A DNA stretch of 9,776 nucleotides. Source: Paracoccaceae bacterium. Lineage in GTDB: Bacteria; Pseudomonadota; Alphaproteobacteria; Rhodobacterales; Rhodobacteraceae. Of this stretch, positions 6,041-9,776 are shown in pieces (positions within the stretch are counted from its first letter, which is position 1; every line of letters begins with the position of its first letter). A model generated the notes under the pieces. The model had not been told where the DNA came from and did no database searches. It saw nothing but the letters and a program-made list of their open reading frames with translations. Location of the stretch: contig JALQUQ010000083.1 in NCBI GenBank assembly GCA_023263735.1, positions 1-9,776 on the forward strand. The letters run 5' to 3'. A program made the translations under genes and the position numbers.

Positions 6041-7231
6041 TTAGGCATTCAGCGCTTCGACACCCGGCAAGGCCTTGCCTTCCATCCATTCGAGGAAGGC
6101 CCCGCCCGCGGTCGAGATAAAGGTAAAGGCGCTGGCCGCCCCCGCCTGATTCAGGGCCGAAACCGTGTCACCGCCCCCGGCGACAGAAACCAGCTTGCCC
6201 TCTTGGGTCAGGGCGGCAGCGGCCTTGGCGGCGGCATTGGTGGCGGCATCAAACGGGGTCAGTTCGAATGCGCCAAGGGGGCCGTTCCAGATCAGGGTTT
6301 TCGAGTCCTCGAACACCTTGACGATCTCGGCAACCGATGCCGGGCCTGCATCAAGGATCATGGCATCGGCCGGGCAGGCCGTGGCCGCCACGGTTTCATG
6401 GGCGGCATTGGCCTTGAATTCGCGGGCCACCACCACGTCGATCGGCAGGTGGATCTTGCACCCGGCGTCTTTGGCCTTTTCCAGAATGGCGCGGGCCGTG
6501 TCGGCCATATCGCGTTCGGCCAACGATTTGCCGACCTCGATCCCTTGGGCCACAAGGAAGGTGTTCGCCATGCCGCCGCCGATCACCAGATGATCGACCT
6601 TGGTCACCAGATTTCCCAGCAGATCAAGCTTGGTCGAAACCTTGGCCCCGCCGACAACCGCCACCACCGGGCGAACGGGCGTGCCAAGCGCGGCCTCCAG
6701 CGCTTTCAACTCGGCTTCCATCAGGCGGCCAGCCAAAGCGGGCAGATGATGCGCCAGCCCCTCGGTCGAAGCATGGGCACGGTGCGCCGCCGAAAAGGCG
6801 TCGTTCACGAAAACATGGCCCAGCTTTGCCATTTCAGCGGCCAATTCCGGGGCATTCTTTTCCTCGCCCGCGTGAAAGCGGGTGTTTTCCAGCAGGACCA
6901 CATCGCCCTGTGCGGCGGCTGCAATCGCTTCGATTGCCGGGGCACCGATGCAATCGGCACCAAACACGACCTTGCGGCCAAGGCTGGCTTGCAGGGCAGG
7001 GGCCACGTGCCCAAGGCTCATTTCCGGCACGACCTTGCCTTTGGGGCGGTCGAAATGGGCCAAAAGCACCACCTTGCCCCCCCGGGCGATGATATCTTCG
7101 ACCGTCGGCTTGATCTTGTCGATCCGGGTGGTGTCGGTCACCCGCCCCCCTTCCATGGGCACGTTGATGTCTACACGGGTCAGAACCGTTTTCCCGGCAA
7201 GAACGGCATCATCAAGGGTCTTCCAAGCCAT
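6041..7231 (-). CDS. pgk: Phosphoglycerate kinase
   Basis: This complete 396-residue cytosolic enzyme transfers the acyl phosphate of 1,3-bisphosphoglycerate to ADP in glycolysis and runs in reverse in gluconeogenesis and the Calvin cycle. Signatures in order: RVDINVP (19-25), HFDRPKG (59-65), LLENTRF (113-119), [16 protein letters not shown] (141-156), GGAKVSTK (194-201), GGGMANTF (218-225), WNGPLGAFE (315-323) and GGGDT (352-356). The substrate-binding arginines (Arg19, Arg118, Arg151) and nucleotide-site glycines are present. HFDRPKG replaces the usual HLGRPKG at one loop; I would treat this as normal lineage variation. The ATG at 7229-7231 has a perfect AAGGAGG five bases upstream. An in-frame extension to 7342 is ignored because it lacks that support and family similarity. 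It is divergent from the cyclophilin genes. Confidence 0.97.
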   Translation of the reverse strand: MAWKTLDDAVLAGKTVLTRVDINVPMEGGRVTDTTRIDKIKPTVEDIIARGGKVVLLAHFDRPKGKVVPEMSLGHVAPALQASLGRKVVFGADCIGAPAIEAIAAAAQGDVVLLENTRFHAGEEKNAPELAAEMAKLGHVFVNDAFSAAHRAHASTEGLAHHLPALAGRLMEAELKALEAALGTPVRPVVAVVGGAKVSTKLDLLGNLVTKVDHLVIGGGMANTFLVAQGIEVGKSLAERDMADTARAILEKAKDAGCKIHLPIDVVVAREFKANAAHETVAATACPADAMILDAGPASVAEIVKVFEDSKTLIWNGPLGAFELTPFDAATNAAAKAAAALTQEGKLVSVAGGGDTVSALNQAGAASAFTFISTAGGAFLEWMEGKALPGVEALNA

Positions 7232-7236
7232 GGGGG

Positions 7237-7243
7237 CCTCCTT
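7237..7243 (-). promoter_or_regulatory. Ribosome binding site of pgk
   Basis: AAGGAGG, a full match to the anti-Shine-Dalgarno core, lies five bases before ATG 7229-7231. It decides against the 37-residue longer frame that opens at 7342. Confidence 0.8.
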
Positions 7244-7255
7244 CAGAAGAATTCG

Positions 7256-7277
7256 CCCTCTTGTCGGCGACAAAGGG
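7256..7277. promoter_or_regulatory. Dyad in the pgk/cyclophilin divergent gap (possible operator)
   Basis: TTGTCG-G-CGACAA (7261-7273) is a perfect 6-bp dyad about one base. It is extended outward by CCCT/AGGG with a one-base bulge. It lies in the 135-bp gap between the divergent starts of pgk (7231) and the cyclophilin (7367), about 25 bases before the pgk ATG. A minus-strand TTGACG (7283-7288) just upstream could be a -35, though no good -10 follows. Function is not known. Confidence 0.35.
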
Positions 7278-7366
7278 CTTTGCGTCAACTGTTCGCGCCG
7301 GTAGGGCTTTTCCTTCTGCCCCAGGATGATTAGGTTCGCCACAGTCGAAAATCAGGAGCCCATCCA

Positions 7367-7876
7367 ATGGCCGAAATCAAAGATCCGGAAAACACGATCA
7401 TTCTGACGCTGAAAGACGGCGAAGTCGTGATCGAACTCTTGCCCGCAGTGGCGCCCAAGCATTCCGAGCGTATGAAGCAGCTTGCGCGGGACAAGGCCTA
7501 TGACAACGTGGCATTTCACCGCGTGATCGAAGGTTTCATGGCCCAGACCGGCGATGTGGAACATGCCAACATGGAAAAAGATTACAACCCGCGCCGCGCA
7601 GGCACGGGCGGTTCGGAATATCCCGATCTTCCGGCTGAGTTCTCCAAGCTGCCGCATGATCGCGGCACGCTGGGCGCTGCCCGGTCGATGAACCCGAATT
7701 CGGCCAACAGCCAGTTCTTCATCAACTTCAAGGACAATCACTTCCTGAACGGCCAATACACCGTTTATGGCCGGGTGATCGCGGGCATGGAATTCGTTGA
7801 CAAGATCCAGCGTGGCGAACCGCCGGCGAACCCGGATCGCATGATCACCGTGCGGGTGGCGGCTGATGTTCAATAA
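7367..7876 (+). CDS. ppiB: Cytosolic cyclophilin-type peptidyl-prolyl cis-trans isomerase
   Basis: This 169-residue cyclophilin catalyses cis-trans isomerisation of Xaa-Pro bonds during protein folding. It has no signal peptide, so it should act in the cytoplasm. Active-site blocks are FHRVIEGFMAQTGD (50-63, catalytic Arg52, Phe57, Gln60), AARSMNPNSANSQFFI (104-119) and FLNGQYTVYGRVIAGM (126-141). Phe126 stands where cyclophilin A has the cyclosporin-contacting Trp121, as in many bacterial members, so weak cyclosporin binding is expected. The middle insertion NPRRAGTGGSEYPDLPAEF (74-92) is typical of the proteobacterial cytosolic group. The start ATG has CAGGAG eight bases upstream. The stop lies inside the start of the next cyclophilin gene (11-bp overlap), implying translational coupling in a two-gene operon that ends at the 8451 terminator. 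Confidence 0.95.
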   Translation: MAEIKDPENTIILTLKDGEVVIELLPAVAPKHSERMKQLARDKAYDNVAFHRVIEGFMAQTGDVEHANMEKDYNPRRAGTGGSEYPDLPAEFSKLPHDRGTLGAARSMNPNSANSQFFINFKDNHFLNGQYTVYGRVIAGMEFVDKIQRGEPPANPDRMITVRVAADVQ

Positions 7877-8444
7877 ATTCCTTCTGGGCGGCTTTCTGGC
7901 TGCGGCTGTGGCGGTTCCCGCTATGGCCGAGGATGCGGTTGATGGCCCCGGCCCGAACCTGACCATCGAAATCTCGGGCGCGGCCAATGGAACGGTCGTG
8001 ATCGATCTGCTGCCGGACGTCGCGCCAAAGCATGTCGCACAGATCGTGGCCTTGGCCAAAGCGGGCGAGTTCGATGGCGTGGTGTTTCACCGGGTGATTC
8101 CGGGATTCATGGCGCAAACGGGCGACGTGCAATATGGCAAGGTCGGCGGCGATCTGAAGATGGCGGGCATGGGCGGATCGTCGATGGACGATATCCCGCT
8201 TGAGCCGTCGGATGTGACCTTTGACCGGGGCGTCGTCGGCGCTGCCCGTGCCCAAGACCCCAACAGCGCGAACAGCCAGTTCTTTATCATGTTTGCGCCG
8301 GGTGCGTTCCTTGATGGCCAGTACACCGTTTTCGGGCGGGTCATCAGCGGGATGGAGGTCGTCGACCAGATCCAGCCGGGCGATGGCCCGAATGGAGAGG
8401 TTTCGACCCCCGATGTGATGACGAAAGTCACCGTTCAGGACTGA
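7866..8444 (+). CDS. ppiA: Secreted (periplasmic) cyclophilin-type peptidyl-prolyl isomerase
   Basis: This 192-residue protein has a Sec signal peptide (MFNKFLLGGFLAAAVAVPAMA, hydrophobic core 5-17, cleavage after AMA at 21), so it should fold proteins in the periplasm. The mature domain is a full cyclophilin: FHRVIPGFMAQTGD (74-87, catalytic Arg76), AARAQDPNSANSQFFIMF (126-143) and FLDGQYTVFGRVISGM (148-163). Phe148 replaces the cyclosporin-site Trp. It resembles its upstream neighbour throughout the domain, which suggests an old tandem duplication followed by gain of a signal peptide. ATG 7866 overlaps the previous gene by 11 bp and is the only start giving an intact signal peptide. A strong intrinsic terminator begins 7 bp after the stop. 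Confidence 0.94.
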   Translation: MFNKFLLGGFLAAAVAVPAMAEDAVDGPGPNLTIEISGAANGTVVIDLLPDVAPKHVAQIVALAKAGEFDGVVFHRVIPGFMAQTGDVQYGKVGGDLKMAGMGGSSMDDIPLEPSDVTFDRGVVGAARAQDPNSANSQFFIMFAPGAFLDGQYTVFGRVISGMEVVDQIQPGDGPNGEVSTPDVMTKVTVQD

Positions 8445-8450
8445 TAGATC

Positions 8451-8473
8451 GGGGGCCTTCGGGCCCCCTTTCT
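8451..8473 (+). terminator. Intrinsic terminator of the cyclophilin operon
   Basis: GGGGGCC, the stable TTCG tetraloop and GGCCCCC form a 7-bp GC stem (8451-8468) followed by TTTCT, directly after the second cyclophilin stop codon. Confidence 0.85.
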
Positions 8474-8561
8474 GATCCGGCGGCTTGTTTCGGACACAAA
8501 GCCCGCCTTGCCATTGACCGTGGTTGAACCCAAAGTCGCGCAAAAGACCAAAGGGACGATC

Positions 8562-9626
8562 ATGGACAACGAAAACTTGCTGCGTGCGGCCAATCTTCTG
8601 CATCACCGCAATGCCGGGCTGGAAAAGGGCGATCCGGTGGCCCTGCCGCTGACAAGTTCAACCACCTTTCATCTGCCCGAGGTTCAGGGCGCCCCCTATA
8701 TCTATGGTCGCAACGGCACGCCCACGTGGTCGGCGGTCGAGGCGCAGTTGTCCATTCTGGAATCTGCGGAAACGGTGGCCTTCCCCTCTGGAATGGGGGC
8801 GATCTCGGCTGCTTTGTTTGCCACTCTGAAATCGGGCGACCGGATCATCCTGCCGTCGGATGGCTATTACGTGACGCGGATTCTGGCGCGTGATTTTCTG
8901 GCCCCGATGGGGGTGGCGGTCACCGAAGTGGCGACCCGTGATTATGCCAGCACCGATTTTTCCGGCGCGGCTGTGGTCTATCTGGAAACGCCGTCGAACC
9001 CCGGTTTGGATCTGGTGGATATTGCCGATTGTGTGGCCCGGGCGCATGCGGTGGGCGCGCGGGTGATCGTCGATAACACCACGATGACCCCGCTTTTGCA
9101 GCGCCCCTTGGATCTGGGGGCCGATCTGGTGGTGGCCGCCGACACCAAGGCCCCGGCAGGTCATTCCGATGCCTTGTTTGGCCATGTCGCGGGGCGGGAT
9201 GCAAAGCTGATGGGCCGCGTGCGCGATTGGCGGCGGCTTTCCGGCGCGGTTCCCGGCGCGATGGAGGCTTGGCTTGTGCACCGGGGGCTTGAAACGCTGG
9301 AGGTGCGGCTGGCGCGGATGTGTGACAGCGCCGGGATCATTGCAACCCGGCTCGAGCAGCACCCCGCCGTGCAGGCGATCCGCTATCCCGGCCTTGCCTC
9401 TGACCCGGCGCATGGTTTGGCAAAACGGCAGATGTCGGGCTTTGGGTTTCTGATCGGTGTCACGCTGAAAGATGCGGTGACCGCCGAGCGTTTTCTGGAA
9501 CGCTGCCCGATGATGGTGCGGGCGACCAGCTTTGGCAGCACCCATTCCTCGGGCGAACGCCGCGCGCGGTGGGGCGATGCGATGCCCGAAGGATTCCTGC
9601 GCCTGTCGATTCATTCGTCCTGGTGA
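8562..9626 (+). CDS. Cys/Met metabolism PLP-dependent enzyme (cystathionine lyase/gamma-synthase type), 3' end lost
   Basis: This is a fold-type I PLP enzyme of the Cys/Met metabolism family (PF01053), whose members make or split cystathionine and related thioethers in the cytosol. Motifs: TSSTTF (31-36), YIYGRNGTPT (46-55, Tyr and Arg contacting the neighbour subunit's PLP phosphate), FPSGMGAISAAL (74-85), LETPSNPGLDLVDI (141-154), VIVDNT (168-173, Asp171 holding the pyridine N), and ADTKAPAGHSDALFGHV (193-209) with Lys196 as the PLP lysine. Near the end SFGSTHSSGE (323-332) and GFLRLSI (344-350) match the family. The expected continuation, usually G(C/I)E and another 20-25 residues, is replaced by HSSW and a stop. 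The ATG has AAAGGGA five bases upstream; a TTG at 8508 is the alternative. Beta-lyase, gamma-lyase or gamma-synthase cannot be separated from sequence alone. Confidence 0.85.
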   Translation: MDNENLLRAANLLHHRNAGLEKGDPVALPLTSSTTFHLPEVQGAPYIYGRNGTPTWSAVEAQLSILESAETVAFPSGMGAISAALFATLKSGDRIILPSDGYYVTRILARDFLAPMGVAVTEVATRDYASTDFSGAAVVYLETPSNPGLDLVDIADCVARAHAVGARVIVDNTTMTPLLQRPLDLGADLVVAADTKAPAGHSDALFGHVAGRDAKLMGRVRDWRRLSGAVPGAMEAWLVHRGLETLEVRLARMCDSAGIIATRLEQHPAVQAIRYPGLASDPAHGLAKRQMSGFGFLIGVTLKDAVTAERFLERCPMMVRATSFGSTHSSGERRARWGDAMPEGFLRLSIHSSW

Positions 9627-9776
9627 AAGAACGGTGGCATTCGCACCGGACCATGACGACCGCGTTGCTGCGGCATCAGATCCACCCCCTGCTCGAAGGA
9701 GGTGAAGAGACGGTTATAGCTGTTGCTAGTCGGATTCAACAATGCGTTCAAGGCTTTAATGTGGCGCTGCACCCCC
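9611..9776 (-). CDS. Glutamine synthetase-like fragment
   Basis: Reading leftward from the right edge, an open frame of 54 residues encodes GVQ followed by RHIKALNALLNPTSNSYNRL. It then reads FTSFEQGVDL and RGRHGPVRMPP before a stop at 9611-9613. This follows the catalytic-domain pattern of glutamine synthetases: H..AL.A..NPT.NSYKRLVPGFEAPV.L, then R.R.ASVRIP. The match is divergent after NSYNRL. In that family the NPT-NSY stretch lines the active site and the arginines bind substrate. The native protein would continue for a further hundred or so residues, but here the frame ends at once where it meets the PLP-enzyme gene. The strand is opposite to that gene. GC (about 54%) is lower than the neighbours. 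Probably a foreign fragment joined at 9611-9631. Confidence 0.45.
   Translation of the reverse strand, partial: GVQRHIKALNALLNPTSNSYNRLFTSFEQGVDLMPQQRGRHGPVRMPPFFHQDE

Noticed and set aside
5046..7333. Long plus-strand frames opposite fba and pgk (332 and 376 codons)
   Set aside because: Antisense shadows of two unmistakable conserved enzymes; no recognisable motifs.
7352..8606. Minus-strand frames opposite the two cyclophilin genes
   Set aside because: Shadow frames repeating the same His/Arg-rich pattern because the two cyclophilin genes are paralogues.

Overview
The window is high-GC alphaproteobacterial DNA, most like Rhodobacterales (Rhodobacter/Paracoccus relatives). This rests on the order pdhA – ftsB – class I fba – pgk – two cyclophilins, GC-rich third codon positions and clear AGGAG-type ribosome binding sites. 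Everything from 1 to about 7230 reads on the minus strand; from 7367 to about 9610 it reads on the plus strand.

Layout. (1) 1-428: 5' part of a glutaryl-CoA dehydrogenase gene, interrupted in frame by about 150 bp resembling an NRDE/TANGO2 protein. (2) 509-3681: two genes in tandem, a GH105-like unsaturated glycuronyl hydrolase preceded by a large unrecognised protein, probably a polysaccharide-degradation pair. (3) 3664-3792: a 129-bp, lower-GC piece encoding 43 residues of a tailed-phage major capsid protein. It lies exactly where the large gene and pdhA both break off. (4) 3791-7231: truncated pdhA, ftsB, class I fructose-bisphosphate aldolase and phosphoglycerate kinase. This is a central-carbon cluster feeding glycolytic carbon to pyruvate dehydrogenase, with a divisome gene inside it. 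(5) 7367-8444: cytosolic and secreted cyclophilin genes overlapping by 11 bp, closed by a textbook terminator. (6) 8562-9610: a Cys/Met-metabolism PLP enzyme whose last residues are missing. (7) 9611-9776: a glutamine-synthetase-like fragment on the opposite strand.

The most unusual feature is not a new pathway. There are three foreign-looking fragments of about 130-170 bp, one near each end and one at the central junction, each interrupting or ending a conserved gene abruptly. Their size is close to a short sequencing read and the broken genes are normally intact. Misassembly or chimeric template is therefore the likeliest explanation, and the left (1-3663) and right (3793-9610) blocks should not be assumed to be neighbours. 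A real capture of phage or foreign gene fragments is the less likely but testable alternative. No tRNA, rRNA, CRISPR array or insertion sequence was seen. The longest stretch without a gene is 4360-4599.
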